Source: Roseinatronobacter sp. S2 (GTDB lineage: Bacteria > Pseudomonadota > Alphaproteobacteria > Rhodobacterales > Rhodobacteraceae). From it: a stretch of DNA of 64,000 bases. This document shows, in pieces, positions 7,019 to 16,517 of the stretch (positions are counted from its first letter, which is position 1; every line of letters begins with the position of its first letter). Both the position numbers and the translations under genes were made by a program. Where the stretch lies: NCBI RefSeq assembly GCF_029581395.1, contig NZ_CP121113.1, forward strand, positions 1,980,001-2,044,000, read 5' to 3'. The notes beneath the pieces are model-generated. The model saw nothing but the letters and a program-made list of their open reading frames with translations. It had not been told where the DNA came from and searched no databases.

Positions 7019-8692
7019 ATGGCAAAAACCAAAGGCCCCAGACGCCCGAAAGCCGAAACCCCCAAAGGGTTCCGCGACTATTTCGGCACCGAAGTAACCG
7101 CGCGCAAGGCGATGCTGGACAAGATCGCGGATGTGTATCATCGCTACGGGTTCGACGCGCTGGAAACATCCGCCGTGGAAACCGTTGAGGCTTTGGGGAA
7201 ATTCCTGCCTGATGTGGACCGCCCCAATGAAGGTGTGTTCGCGTGGGAAGAAGATGCCGACTGGCTGGCGCTGCGCTATGACCTGACAGCGCCGCTGGCG
7301 CGCGTGGCCGCGCAGTATCGGCAGGATTTGCCGACCCCTTACCGCCGCTATGCGATGGGCCCTGTCTGGCGCAATGAAAAACCCGGTCCGGGGCGGTTCC
7401 GGCAGTTTTATCAATGCGATGCCGACACGGTTGGGGCGGCGTCAGTGGCCGCAGATGCCGAGATCTGCGCGATGCTGTCGGACGCGTTGGAGGAAGTGGG
7501 GATAGAGCGCGGGGATTACGTCATCCGCGTGAACAACCGCAAGGTGCTGAATGGGGTGATGGAGGTTGCGGGGATATTGGACCCCGCCGACCCTGAAAAA
7601 TTCGCCAGCGAGCGCGGAATTGTCCTGCGCGCCATCGACAAGCTGGACCGCCTTGGCGTGGAGGGCGTGCGCGCGCTGCTGGGCGAAGGGCGCAAGGATG
7701 AGAGCGGGGATTTTTCCAAGGGAGCGGGGCTAACCGATGCACAGGCATACGTTATCCTGCAATTCTTTGATTTCAACGCCCAGCGCGAACGTCGACTTCG
7801 GAACCTAGAAAAGCTGGAGAGTGGCTCAAGCGGAAGACTGGAAGAAAAGTCCCGCGAGGCCATTCTCGCAGGTGACTACCGAAACACCGGTATTCCAATA
7901 GAATGGCGTCAACGGCTAAACGATTTCACTGTCTCGGTTCTTCGCGGTTTAGTTGATGGCTCAGTTCCGGATATACCTGCTTCGGAAGTAGGACTGGCGG
8001 GCGTCGACGAGCTTGAACAAATTGCGGCACTCCTCAAGGCACAAGATTACGGCCCTGACCGTATCATCATCGACCCCTCGGTGGTGCGCGGCCTCGGCTA
8101 TTACACTGGCCCTGTGTTCGAAGCTGAACTGACCTTTGAAATTCATGATGAAAAAGGCCGCCCGCGCCAGTTTGGCAGCGTGGCAGGTGGCGGGCGTTAT
8201 GATGATCTGGTCAAGCGCTTCACTGGCCAGTCCGTGCCTGCAACCGGCGTCAGCATTGGCGTGGACCGTCTGTTGGCCGCACTTGCCGCCAAAGGGCGGC
8301 TGGACACCACCGCGCAAGGGCCGGTTGTCGTGACCGTGATGGACCGCGACCGTATGGCGGATTACATGTCTTTGGTAAAGATGTTGCGCGACGCTGATCT
8401 TGACCCGAATGATCCGGGCAAAGGCAAGATTCGCGCAGAAATGTATCTGGGCAATCCCAAAAACTTCGGCAACCAGTTGAAATATGCCGATAAACGCGGC
8501 AGCCCCATCGCCATTATTCAAGGCGGGGACGAAGCCGCCAAGGGTGTTGTGCAGATCAAGGACTTAATCCTTGGCGCGAAGATCGCCCAGCAAGCCACTG
8601 TAGAAGAATGGAAATCCCAGCCTGCACAGGTAGAAGTGCTCATTGAGAATATGGTGCAGGCCGTGCGTGATATTCTGGACCGCCACAGATGA
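7019..8692 (+). CDS. hisS: Histidyl-tRNA synthetase with an unusual internal insertion
   Basis: HisRS charges tRNA-His. At 557 residues it is roughly 50-60 longer than the related Rhodobacteraceae enzymes I remember. Class II landmarks are present: [10 protein letters not shown] (N-terminus), [13 protein letters not shown] (motif 2 region), [34 protein letters not shown] and [13 protein letters not shown] (motif 3). The extra length lies about residues 250-330 (nt 7765-8030), where codons such as CTA, ATA, AGA and GGA, rare in neighbouring genes, cluster. The frame stays open and both ends join conserved sequence, so the protein is probably functional. RBS ACAGGAG precedes the ATG. It overlaps hisZ by ATGA. 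Confidence 0.95.
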   Translation: MAKTKGPRRPKAETPKGFRDYFGTEVTARKAMLDKIADVYHRYGFDALETSAVETVEALGKFLPDVDRPNEGVFAWEEDADWLALRYDLTAPLARVAAQYRQDLPTPYRRYAMGPVWRNEKPGPGRFRQFYQCDADTVGAASVAADAEICAMLSDALEEVGIERGDYVIRVNNRKVLNGVMEVAGILDPADPEKFASERGIVLRAIDKLDRLGVEGVRALLGEGRKDESGDFSKGAGLTDAQAYVILQFFDFNAQRERRLRNLEKLESGSSGRLEEKSREAILAGDYRNTGIPIEWRQRLNDFTVSVLRGLVDGSVPDIPASEVGLAGVDELEQIAALLKAQDYGPDRIIIDPSVVRGLGYYTGPVFEAELTFEIHDEKGRPRQFGSVAGGGRYDDLVKRFTGQSVPATGVSIGVDRLLAALAAKGRLDTTAQGPVVVTVMDRDRMADYMSLVKMLRDADLDPNDPGKGKIRAEMYLGNPKNFGNQLKYADKRGSPIAIIQGGDEAAKGVVQIKDLILGAKIAQQATVEEWKSQPAQVEVLIENMVQAVRDILDRHR

Positions 8693-9771
8693 ACGCCGCT
8701 GAAACCCTTGCGCAAACCCTTTTGGCGCAGATGCAGGACGCCGGTGCGCAACTGGTCACCGCCGATATTCTGCAACCCGCCGAAACGCTGCTGGATTTAT
8801 ATGGCGAGGATATTCGCGCGCGCGCCTATGTCACCCATGATCCCGCGCTTGGCGAAATGATGCTGCGCCCTGATTTTACGGTGCCGGTGGTGCAGGCGCA
8901 TATGCAGGGCGGTGCGGAACCGGCGCGCTATTGCTATGCGGGGCCGGTTTTCCGTAAGCAAGACCAGGGGCGCGCGCGCGAATATCTGCAAGTGGGCTAT
9001 GAAGTGTTTGCCCGCGACAACCCCGCCCGCGCCGACGCCGAAGTGTTTGCGCATTTCGCGCAGCTTTTGTCGGGCTATGACCTGCGCCCTGTCACCGGCG
9101 ATACTGGCATTCTGAAAGCCGCCGTTGCAGGGCTGGACACAAGCGCGCGGCGCAAGGCGGCCTTGATGCGCCATATCTGGCGGCCAAAGCGGTTTCGCGC
9201 GCTGCTGGAACGGATGGGCGGGCAGGGACCGCTTGCCGCGCCGCGCGCCGATTTGCTGCGTGCCTTGCGGGACGTGCCACCGGAACAGGCGGGGCCAGTG
9301 GTGGGCCTGCGCAGCAAGGACGAGATTGCCGCGCGCATTGCGGCCCTGATCGAAGATGCCGCCACCCCGCCCTTGCCTGCCAGCCAGATCGCCGCCGTGG
9401 AAGCGGTGCTGAACCTGCGCGGGTCGGCGCGCGATGTGGCGCGTGATTTGCGCGCGCAGGGCTGGGATGCGCTGACCCCCGCGCTGGACCGGCTGACTGC
9501 GCGACTGGACGCGCTGCAAGATGCGGGCATTGACACAGGCAATCTGCCGTTTGAAGCCAGCTACGGGCGCACCACGATGGAATATTACGACGGGTTCGTG
9601 TTCGGGTTCATCGCCGACCGCGCGGACCTGCCCCCCGTGGCCACAGGCGGGCGCTATGATGCGCTGACCGCCGTTCTGGGACAGGGGCGCGCCATTCCGG
9701 CCGTGGGCGGCGTGATCCGCCCCGACAGCCTGATTGCACTGGGCCTGATTGCACCAGGGGGGGGCGCATGA
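8689..9771 (+). CDS. hisZ: ATP phosphoribosyltransferase regulatory subunit HisZ
   Basis: HisZ (360 residues) is a catalytically inactive HisRS paralogue that forms a complex with short HisG and makes it active and histidine-sensitive. It keeps the class II core ([41 protein letters not shown], then [13 protein letters not shown] and ATGGRYDAL). Starts and stops overlap by ATGA with hisS upstream and hisG downstream, which implies translational coupling and matched amounts. Confidence 0.93.
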   Translation: MNAAETLAQTLLAQMQDAGAQLVTADILQPAETLLDLYGEDIRARAYVTHDPALGEMMLRPDFTVPVVQAHMQGGAEPARYCYAGPVFRKQDQGRAREYLQVGYEVFARDNPARADAEVFAHFAQLLSGYDLRPVTGDTGILKAAVAGLDTSARRKAALMRHIWRPKRFRALLERMGGQGPLAAPRADLLRALRDVPPEQAGPVVGLRSKDEIAARIAALIEDAATPPLPASQIAAVEAVLNLRGSARDVARDLRAQGWDALTPALDRLTARLDALQDAGIDTGNLPFEASYGRTTMEYYDGFVFGFIADRADLPPVATGGRYDALTAVLGQGRAIPAVGGVIRPDSLIALGLIAPGGGA

Positions 9772-10481
9772 TGTTGAAACTGGGGGTGCCGTCCAAGGGG
9801 CGGTTGATGGAAAAGACCTTTGACTGGTTTGCAACCCATGGCCTGACATTGAAACGCACCGGCGCAGACCGCGAATATGCGGGCAGTGTCGCGGGCGTGG
9901 ACGGCGTGCAACTGGTGTTGCTGTCGGCCAGTGAAATTCCGCGCGAACTGGCGGCGGGGCGCATTCATCTGGGGGTGACAGGGTCCGATCTGGTGCGCGA
10001 AACACTGGCCGACTGGCAGGCGCAGGTCATGGAACTGGCGCTTATGGGCTTTGGTCATGCGGATCTGGTGGTGGCCGTACCCAAAGCGTGGGTGGATGTC
10101 GAAACGCTGGATGATCTGGATGCCGTGGCGGCCGCGTTTCGGGCGCGCCACGGGTTCCGGCTGCGCATTGCGACGAAATATCACCGTCTGGTGCGCGAGT
10201 ATCTGCGCGCCCATGGTGTGGCGGATTACCAGCTTGTTGACAGTCAGGGCGCGACCGAAGGCACGATCAAGAACCTGACCGCCGAGGCGATTGCCGACAT
10301 CACATCCACCGGTGAAACGCTAAGTGCGAACCACCTGAAAATCCTGCGCGATACGCCTGTGCATTGCTCTCAGGCGACGCTGTTTGCCAGCCGCGCGGCG
10401 GATTGGGACGGTGTCGCGGAAACTCGTGCGCGCCTGTTTGCGAAACTGGGTGTGGGGGATGTGTCGGGGCTGGGCCGGTAA
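9768..10481 (+). CDS. hisG: ATP phosphoribosyltransferase, short form HisG
   Basis: HisG catalyses the first step of histidine synthesis, ATP plus PRPP to phosphoribosyl-ATP. At 237 residues it lacks the C-terminal regulatory domain of long HisG, which fits the adjacent hisZ. Family segments include LGVPSKGRLMEKT at the start, LGVTGSDLVRETLADW, and the PRPP-loop region DSQGATEGTIKNLTAEAIADI... read near residues 160-180. Two ATGs (9768 and 9771) are possible; the first overlaps the hisZ stop as ATGA. Confidence 0.95.
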   Translation: MMLKLGVPSKGRLMEKTFDWFATHGLTLKRTGADREYAGSVAGVDGVQLVLLSASEIPRELAAGRIHLGVTGSDLVRETLADWQAQVMELALMGFGHADLVVAVPKAWVDVETLDDLDAVAAAFRARHGFRLRIATKYHRLVREYLRAHGVADYQLVDSQGATEGTIKNLTAEAIADITSTGETLSANHLKILRDTPVHCSQATLFASRAADWDGVAETRARLFAKLGVGDVSGLGR

Positions 10482-10533
10482 GGTCAGATCGTTCGATGTG
10501 TGTCTGGGCATTCAAAGGCCGCAGGCCACAGCC

Positions 10534-11901
10534 TTATTCTCGCGTGCGCAGGTCCAGCCAGATCCCGTCGCGGGCGCGCACGGTCATATGCGCCATGGGC
10601 ACTGGCACGCGTTCGGGCATGGCGCGAAAATCCCAACTGCACAGCAGCCGCGCCAGTATCAGCACGGCTTCGGCCATGGCAAAGCCCGCCCCTGTGCACA
10701 CACGCGGCCCTGTCGAGAATGGAATGAACCCGTCGCGGGCATGGCCTTTGGTCTGTGGTTGTTGCCAGCGTTCGGGGCGGAACTCATGCGGGTCGGGCCA
10801 GATACCTTCGTGCCGGCCCAGATGCCACGGGCTGACAATAACCTGCGCGCCGCGCGCAAGGTGGCGCCCGCGAAAACACTCTGCCCGCGCGGTTTCGCGC
10901 ACCAACATCGGGACGGGCGGATAAAGCCGCAGCGCCTCGCGGAAGGTGTCGCGGATCAGCGGGAATTGCTTCAGCACCCCGAATTCCGGCGCGGTGCCAC
11001 TTGCGACATAGGGCGCAAGGGCCTGCGCTTCCTGCGCCAGTTTGTCCTGCCAGTCGGGATGGGTCGCAATCAGGTATAACGTCCACGCCAGCGCCGAGGC
11101 ACTGGTTTCATGCCCCGCCAGAAAGAAGATCGCGACCTGATCGACCATTTCGGCGGTATCAAACGTGCTGCCGGTTTCAGGGTCGCGCGTGGTCATGATT
11201 TTGGTGGCCAGATCATCAGGGGCGGTGCCTGCATGGATGGCGGCCATGCGTTCGGTGGTCATATGCGTGATCAGCGCGCGGATACGCGCGGCGGTGGCGC
11301 GTGTCTGGCGTGGAAAGAAACGCGGCATCCATGCAGGCAGGGGCACAAGGGCTGCAATGTTCAGAATAGGTGCGCTACGCTGATGGGCGCGGAAGGTGCG
11401 GTAAACTTCGGCGGCGGTGCCATCGGCAATGGGCACGGAAAACAGCGTGCGAAAAATCACATCGGCGGCGGCGTGACTCATCTCCCCCTCAATCTCGACC
11501 TGTCCGGTTTGCAGGCGGCGGGCGGCGGCCTGTGCTGCGTCCCACATTGCGGGAAATGTGTCGCGCAGCCGCCCGCCTTCGAATGCGGGGTCGATGATGC
11601 GGCGCTGGCGTGCCCAGTCGTCGCCATTGGTCACAAAGACCGAATTGCCCAGCAGCAACCGCAACCCTTCGCGCACGCGGTCGGATTTCGGGAAATCGCG
11701 CGGGCGGTCTTGCAGCACCAGCCGCACCAGTTCGGGCGTGTTGACGGTGACGGAATGCACAAACGGCAGCTTCACTTCGGCCATTTTTGCGCGGTACAGG
11801 CGTGCGGGCTGCGTCGACAGGATGTCGCGCCGGAACATGGCCAGATGGCGCCAGAATGGCACGCGGTCGGGGCGGTGCTCGGGCATGGGCGGGCGGGTCA
11901 T
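10534..11901 (-). CDS. Cytochrome P450
   Basis: This 455-residue haem monooxygenase has all main P450 signatures: the I-helix AGHETSAS, the K-helix ExxR in EALRLYPP, the PERW meander and the haem-ligand loop FSTGPRVCTGAG with C402. The overall pattern resembles bacterial fatty-acid or terpene hydroxylases, but the substrate cannot be told from sequence. No membrane anchor is obvious, so it should be soluble and need separate redox partners; none is encoded here. It overlaps the upstream hydrolase gene by ATGA, so the two are probably translated together. Confidence 0.9.
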   Translation of the reverse strand: MTRPPMPEHRPDRVPFWRHLAMFRRDILSTQPARLYRAKMAEVKLPFVHSVTVNTPELVRLVLQDRPRDFPKSDRVREGLRLLLGNSVFVTNGDDWARQRRIIDPAFEGGRLRDTFPAMWDAAQAAARRLQTGQVEIEGEMSHAAADVIFRTLFSVPIADGTAAEVYRTFRAHQRSAPILNIAALVPLPAWMPRFFPRQTRATAARIRALITHMTTERMAAIHAGTAPDDLATKIMTTRDPETGSTFDTAEMVDQVAIFFLAGHETSASALAWTLYLIATHPDWQDKLAQEAQALAPYVASGTAPEFGVLKQFPLIRDTFREALRLYPPVPMLVRETARAECFRGRHLARGAQVIVSPWHLGRHEGIWPDPHEFRPERWQQPQTKGHARDGFIPFSTGPRVCTGAGFAMAEAVLILARLLCSWDFRAMPERVPVPMAHMTVRARDGIWLDLRTRE

Positions 11902-13139
11902 GGCAGGCGCGCGCTTTGTGGCAGGTAGCAGTCATGCGACACCGACGCCGACGGTTTGCGGTCGCGGAAGCGGTCTGCCAATGTCAGCGGGCCTGCGGTG
12001 ATCAGGAAATAGTCGTAATCTTTTGGGGCATCAAACGCGCAAAGATACTGGAAATGCAGCCGGAAATACCGGCGGCGCAATTTGCGGTAGGTCTCAGCGC
12101 GCAGGCTTTGGGTGAAGGCTGCGGAAATAACCAAGGGCCAGCGCTTGCCAGTCTCAGGGGCCGCACCGGAACTGGCGACAGGGTCGCATAGCGCATAGCA
12201 GCACCCATCGCCGGGCGCCGTGACATCCAACCAGAACAATTCGGGGCGGGTGGACAAATAGCGCAGATCAAGGCGCAGATCCTGCGCATCGGGTAGGTAG
12301 GATTGCATCGGCACCGCATGGCCCAGCGACATGAATCCCAGATCAGGGACTGTATCTGTGGCGTGGCCTGCGCGGATGACACGCGCCAGCACCGACACGC
12401 CCAGATGCACGCCCGAGGAATGGCCCACAACCAGCACTTCGTCCAGATCGGGGTTTTGCAGCGCCTGCGCGATCAGGTTCGCAAACTCATCCAGCCGCGT
12501 TTCCAGTTCCGGCGGGTTGCGGCCCTTATGCTTGGCTGTGAACGCGAAATCCAGCAGCAGGTAATGCACGAAAAACTTGCCATCAATCTTGCGAAACCCG
12601 TGCAGGATGGGTGCCACCACCCCCAGACCCAACGCATAACCCAGCCATTGGGGCAGCACATGTGCCAGCCCCCAGCCAACCAGCCCCGCCACAGCCAGCG
12701 CGGTTGCCAACTGACCCAGCAACATGATCACCGGATACATGGCCGCAATGCCCGGACCCGCGCGCAGCCGGAACAGCCGGAACATGACCCCGCCGGAAAA
12801 GTAAATCCATGCCGTGCGCACCAGCAGTGCATAGGTGGCCCAGATGCCCGCCTGCATGGAATCGCGCACGATATCGGACCATTGCAGAATCACGATGTCG
12901 GTTTCGGTATTGTGCCCGTCAACCGCCGCGCTGACATGCCAGCCATAGGGGCCATCTGTGGCAGGTTTGGGCTGCTGGTTTATCCGGTAGCCGGAAATCC
13001 CTGCCTGAAGGGCAGATTCGGTGCGATACAATTCGCGGTAGCGGCGCGGGGGGAAAGGATCATAGCCGGGAATATAGAACACATGACGGCGGCGCACGCG
13101 TGTGCGTGTTGTGCTGTCCTTTGTCTGGGAATCGGCCAT
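11898..13139 (-). CDS. Membrane-associated alpha/beta hydrolase-like protein
   Basis: A 413-residue protein starting MADSQTKDSTTRTRVRRRHV. Its first strand ends in FYIPGYDPF, where a serine hydrolase would have its oxyanion loop. Residues 131-180 form two hydrophobic, probably membrane-spanning helices, and GHSSG at 239-243 places the nucleophile at S241. An in-frame ATG at 13370 would add 77 residues but would run through the leader of the divergent gene, so I reject it. Substrate unknown; an esterase or lipase role is only inferred. It precedes, and overlaps by 4 bases, the P450 gene. Confidence 0.72.
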   Translation of the reverse strand: MADSQTKDSTTRTRVRRRHVFYIPGYDPFPPRRYRELYRTESALQAGISGYRINQQPKPATDGPYGWHVSAAVDGHNTETDIVILQWSDIVRDSMQAGIWATYALLVRTAWIYFSGGVMFRLFRLRAGPGIAAMYPVIMLLGQLATALAVAGLVGWGLAHVLPQWLGYALGLGVVAPILHGFRKIDGKFFVHYLLLDFAFTAKHKGRNPPELETRLDEFANLIAQALQNPDLDEVLVVGHSSGVHLGVSVLARVIRAGHATDTVPDLGFMSLGHAVPMQSYLPDAQDLRLDLRYLSTRPELFWLDVTAPGDGCCYALCDPVASSGAAPETGKRWPLVISAAFTQSLRAETYRKLRRRYFRLHFQYLCAFDAPKDYDYFLITAGPLTLADRFRDRKPSASVSHDCYLPQSARLP

Positions 13140-13147
13140 GTGACGCG

Positions 13148-13189
13148 CCCGTTTTGCCTGCTGGCTGCGATGATAGTCCTGAAAACGGG
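13148..13189. promoter_or_regulatory. Inverted repeat upstream of the hydrolase gene
   Basis: CCCGTTTT (13148-13155) and AAAACGGG (13182-13189) are perfect 8-base arms 26 bases apart, 9-50 bases before the hydrolase start. It may be an operator or a leader hairpin. Confidence 0.25.
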
Positions 13190-13327
13190 TGAAAATAAGC
13201 CCTGTCCTGCACATCAATGTGACCGCGCGGTTCAAATCCGGGGCACGGGTTGCATCCTGCTTTGGAACCAGCAAGACTGATGCGGCCAGATCAAGGGCAC
13301 ATGTGTTTGGCAAAACAGGAGGACAGA

Positions 13328-13882
13328 ATGGCCGTTTCCCCACCCGTATGCGATTTTGGCTGGAAGGCACCCGATTTCAAGCTGGCCGCCACAGATGGGC
13401 GCAGCTACACATTGAATGACATCAAGGGGCCGAAGGGCGCGTTGGTCATGTTCATCTGCAACCATTGCCCCTATGTGCTGTCCGCGCTTGATCGTATCCT
13501 GCGCGATGCCCGCGATTTGCAGGCGATGGGCGTGGGCGTGGCCGCAATCTGTGCCAATGATGCGCGCGCATATCCCGCCGACAGTTTCGACAAGATGGTT
13601 GAACTGGCGCGCAAACATGATTTCCCGTTCCCCTATCTGCATGATGACACGCAAAGCGTGGCGCGGGCATGGGGGGCGGAATGCACGCCGGATTTCTTTG
13701 GCCTGAATGCGGACGGGGAATTGCAATATCGCGGGCGGCTGGACAGCGCAGCTCGCACCCCTGCGCCCGAAGGTGCCCGCCGCGACCTTTTTGAGGCCAT
13801 GACGCAGATCGCGCAAACCGGGTCTGGCCCGCGCGATCAGGTGGCATCCATGGGGTGTTCGATCAAATGGAAATCCGCCTGA
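13328..13882 (+). CDS. Thioredoxin-like / AhpC-TSA family protein
   Basis: A 184-residue cytosolic protein with a thioredoxin fold of the peroxiredoxin/ResA type: GWKAPDFKLAATDG at the N-terminus, then FICNHCPYV with C44 and C47 as a CxxC pair, and GAECTPDFFGL in place of the cis-Pro loop. It probably reduces a thiol or peroxide substrate, unidentified. The strong RBS AGGAGGA at 13317-13323 selects the ATG at 13328 over an upstream frame opening at 13250. No signal peptide. It converges with the next gene, 10 bases away. Confidence 0.82.
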   Translation: MAVSPPVCDFGWKAPDFKLAATDGRSYTLNDIKGPKGALVMFICNHCPYVLSALDRILRDARDLQAMGVGVAAICANDARAYPADSFDKMVELARKHDFPFPYLHDDTQSVARAWGAECTPDFFGLNADGELQYRGRLDSAARTPAPEGARRDLFEAMTQIAQTGSGPRDQVASMGCSIKWKSA

Positions 13883-13892
13883 GGGCGGGGCC

Positions 13893-14879
13893 TTACAGCA
13901 TTGATGGCAAAACCTGATCCGGCGGGCGGTGCCCGTCGGCGAAGGTTTTGATATTGATGATCACTTTCTCGCCCATCTCGACCCGGCCTTCCAGTGTGGC
14001 CGACCCCATATGCGGCAGCAGCACCACATTGGGCAATTCGCGCAGCCGCGGGTTGATGTCATTGCCGCGTTCAAACACATCCAGCCCTGCGCCCGCAATT
14101 TCGCCCGCGCGCAAGCCGCGTGTCAGGGCGTTTTCGTCGATCACCTCCCCGCGCGAGGTGTTGATGACAACGGCGGTCGGTTTTAGCAATTTCAGGCGCC
14201 GCGCATTCAGCAGGTGAAAGGTAGATGGCGTGTGCGGGCAGTTGATGGAAATCACATCCATACGCGCCACCATCTGGTCCAGACTTTCCCACCATGTGGC
14301 TTCCAGCTTTTCTTCGACCTCGGGGCGCAGGCGGCGGCGGTTGTGGTAGTGAATTTGCATGCCAAACGCCTGCGCACGCCGCGCCACGGCCTGTCCAATG
14401 CGGCCCATGCCCAGGATACCCAGCCGCTTGCCGCCGATGCGCGTGCCCAGATTGGCCAGCGGGGACCAGCCCTGCCATGTGCCCGCCTGCATTTTCTGTA
14501 ACCCTTGCGGTATCTTGCGGGTGACGGCCAGCATCAGCGCCAGCGCCATATCGGCGGTATCTTCGGTCAGCACACCGGGGGTGTTGGACACCAGAATGCC
14601 GCGCTGGCGCGCTGATTGCACATCGATATGGTCCACGCCTGCGCCAAAATTGGCAATCAGCTTCAGCCGCTCGCCTGCGCCCGCCATCAGGCTTGCATCG
14701 ATATCGTCGGTGATGGTGGGCACCAGCACATCTGTGCTGCGCATCGCCTGCGCCAGCTCGTCGCGGGTCATGGGGGTGTCGTCGTCACGCAATGTGACAT
14801 CGAACAGTTCCTTCAGGCGTGTTTCAACCACGTCAGGCAGGCGTCGCGTTACGACAACACTCAGGCGTTGTGTGGGCAT
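13893..14879 (-). CDS. D-2-hydroxyacid dehydrogenase, likely glyoxylate/hydroxypyruvate reductase
   Basis: A 328-residue NAD(P)-dependent dehydrogenase of the GyaR/GhrB type that would reduce glyoxylate to glycolate or hydroxypyruvate to glycerate. Visible are the substrate-side IANFGAGVDHID, the Rossmann motif LGILGMGRIGQAVARR, the catalytic Arg in INTSRGEVID, the Glu in the following helix and the His in LLPHMGSATLEGR. With glcDEF and gcvTHP in the same window it fits glyoxylate metabolism, though it stands alone on its strand. Confidence 0.85.
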   Translation of the reverse strand: MPTQRLSVVVTRRLPDVVETRLKELFDVTLRDDDTPMTRDELAQAMRSTDVLVPTITDDIDASLMAGAGERLKLIANFGAGVDHIDVQSARQRGILVSNTPGVLTEDTADMALALMLAVTRKIPQGLQKMQAGTWQGWSPLANLGTRIGGKRLGILGMGRIGQAVARRAQAFGMQIHYHNRRRLRPEVEEKLEATWWESLDQMVARMDVISINCPHTPSTFHLLNARRLKLLKPTAVVINTSRGEVIDENALTRGLRAGEIAGAGLDVFERGNDINPRLRELPNVVLLPHMGSATLEGRVEMGEKVIINIKTFADGHRPPDQVLPSML

Positions 14880-15044
14880 GTCTGCGTCTCACCTCTTTGC
14901 AAGTCAGGGGCTTTCTGGCAAAGTGCATTGAACTGGGGCAGGCTGCAAGCACGCATTGCACAATGTCACAGGTAAAAGACCAAATGAACGGCAATGAAGT
15001 CGGGCAGTCACCGATCACGGGAAAACCCGGGGCAGACAGGCAAA

Positions 15045-15536
15045 ATGATGTATATCAAATATCTACTTGTGGCAGTTATGGCCGCGTCACCCGTGACTGC
15101 ACTGGAGCTGGAGCGCGGTCCGATCACGAACCTGCCTTTGCCACGCTATGTCACAATGAAGGCAAGCGAAGGCAATGCGCGGCGGGGACCTGACACATCG
15201 CACCGCGTAGACTGGGTGTTCACGCGTCGTGACCTGCCATTGCGCGTGACGGCCGAATACGAACACTGGCGCCGCGTGGAAGATGCCGAAGGGCAGGGTG
15301 GCTGGATGCATTATGCGCTGTTATCAGGTGTGCGTTCCGTGCTGGTGCAGGGCGATATGGTCCAGATGCATAACACCCCCGATGCGGGTTCCAGCGTTGC
15401 AGCCCTGCTGGAACGTGGCGTCATCGCGCATTTGCGCGCCTGCCAGATTGACTGGTGCAGGCTGGAAGTGGACAGCGCGCGCGGATGGGTGGAAAAGCGC
15501 CACATCTGGGGTGTTGCTGCGGATGAAGAATTCTAG
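15045..15536 (+). CDS. Secreted SH3-domain protein
   Basis: A 163-residue exported protein with a signal peptide (MMYIKYLLVAVMAASPVTA) and two bacterial SH3 repeats. The first spans about residues 35-95 (ASEGNARRGPDTSHRVDWVF ... EHWRRVEDAEGQGGWMH) and the second about 100-155 (NTPDAGSSVAALLERGV ... WCRLEV...GWVEKRHIWG). Such proteins bind cell wall or peptides; no enzyme activity is expected. The frame opens at 14994, but the hydrophobic signal starts at the ATG pair 15045/15048. Confidence 0.8.
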   Translation: MMYIKYLLVAVMAASPVTALELERGPITNLPLPRYVTMKASEGNARRGPDTSHRVDWVFTRRDLPLRVTAEYEHWRRVEDAEGQGGWMHYALLSGVRSVLVQGDMVQMHNTPDAGSSVAALLERGVIAHLRACQIDWCRLEVDSARGWVEKRHIWGVAADEEF

Positions 15537-15604
15537 ACCTGTGGTTAGGCGTCAGGCGCTGCGGCAAGGTTGCCCCTCGCTTATGGTGGACCCGAAGGCA
15601 TAGA

Positions 15605-15787
15605 CAAAGCCCGCGCCATCGGTGGGCCGGGGTCTGCCGATCCGGCGTTCAATGAATGCAATTTATGCAAGCGCCATACTCCGACATCTAAGGCTTGGCG
15701 TGTCACTGGCCAAATCGGCAGGCCGCGGGACGGCCCGCCGATGGCGCGGCGGCCTGCGGCCTTGTCCCGCACCTTGGGTGTTTTTTG
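15605..15787 (+). repeat. Dispersed 180-bp repeat with inverted ends, copy 1
   Basis: This fills most of the 325-base gap between two convergent genes. The left end GCGCCATCGGTGGGCCG...TCTGCCGATC (15613-15641) is a near reverse complement of the right end ATCGGCAGGCCGCGGGACGGCCCGCCGATGGCGC read in two halves at 15714-15747. A tail GGCGGCCTGCGGCC follows, then TTGGGTGTTTTTT, which could act as a terminator. The rest of the gap (15788-15861) is AT-rich and shows no gene. Three further copies are at 21202, 29877 and 47373. Confidence 0.85.
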
Positions 15788-15861
15788 CCTTCGGGGCACA
15801 ATCACCCGTGAGTAATTAAGTGTAATTATAACAGTGATTTAAGTTTCTTCTTCAACCCCAA

Positions 15862-16428
15862 TCACGCCCTGATCCGGCTGACACCCAGTTGCGACAGGTT
15901 GTCATCGACCATGTCGCGCAATTGCGGGCTTGCAGGGCGCGCGCGGGGGTAAAGCGGGGCCGCGCGATCATCCAGAACGCTGCCCCAGCCGGTGGTTGTC
16001 GCAAAGAAACGCGCCACGCCATCACTGCCAAATTCCGCCAGAAACCCCGCGACCACAACATCCAGATAACTAAGATGGACCTGATGTGGCGGACCGGGCA
16101 GGTCGGACGTGTCCAGTGACACCGCATAGATCTGCGCAATCACAGGTTCGGGGGAATCGTGGCTTAGGTGGTCATCGGGCACGGGATGGCGCAGATAGCC
16201 GGTTTCCCGCAGATCAAGTGCCGCCCAGTCTGCGCCGGGAACACGCGCAATCAACCCGTCAATGCGCGCGTCAGGGTCGGGCACGACACTTAGAAACGTG
16301 TGGTTCAGGTGGTGCGACACGCGCCATTCCCGCCGCCAGCCGCGAATCGCGGCGCGGTGGGCGTCGGTATAATCATGGGTCTGGCGATTCACCAAAGACC
16401 CGTAGCCGAAGAAATAAGGATCACTCAT
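15862..16428 (-). CDS. Gamma-glutamylcyclotransferase-fold protein
   Basis: A 188-residue protein beginning MSDPYFFGYGSLVNRQTHDY; FGYGSLVN is the glycine-rich substrate loop of the GGCT/AIG2 fold. Members cyclise gamma-glutamyl amines or remain uncharacterised, so the reaction is uncertain. The frame opens at 16485, but the motif begins right after the ATG at 16428, as in the family. A second, more ChaC-like member lies at 27985-28536. Divergent from the glycine riboswitch and gcvT. Confidence 0.7.
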   Translation of the reverse strand: MSDPYFFGYGSLVNRQTHDYTDAHRAAIRGWRREWRVSHHLNHTFLSVVPDPDARIDGLIARVPGADWAALDLRETGYLRHPVPDDHLSHDSPEPVIAQIYAVSLDTSDLPGPPHQVHLSYLDVVVAGFLAEFGSDGVARFFATTTGWGSVLDDRAAPLYPRARPASPQLRDMVDDNLSQLGVSRIRA

Positions 16429-16517
16429 GATGCATTTCTGAACAGTTTGGCGCCTGTGTGCAAGTCTGGCATTTTTACTTGCCAAATGCGCCGACTTTCC
16501 GCTACCAGAAAGGCGCA

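Noticed and set aside
13140..13370. Longer N-terminus for the hydrolase
   Set aside because: The 77 extra codons cover the divergent leader and lack a ribosome-binding site; MADSQTKD at 13139 is more natural.
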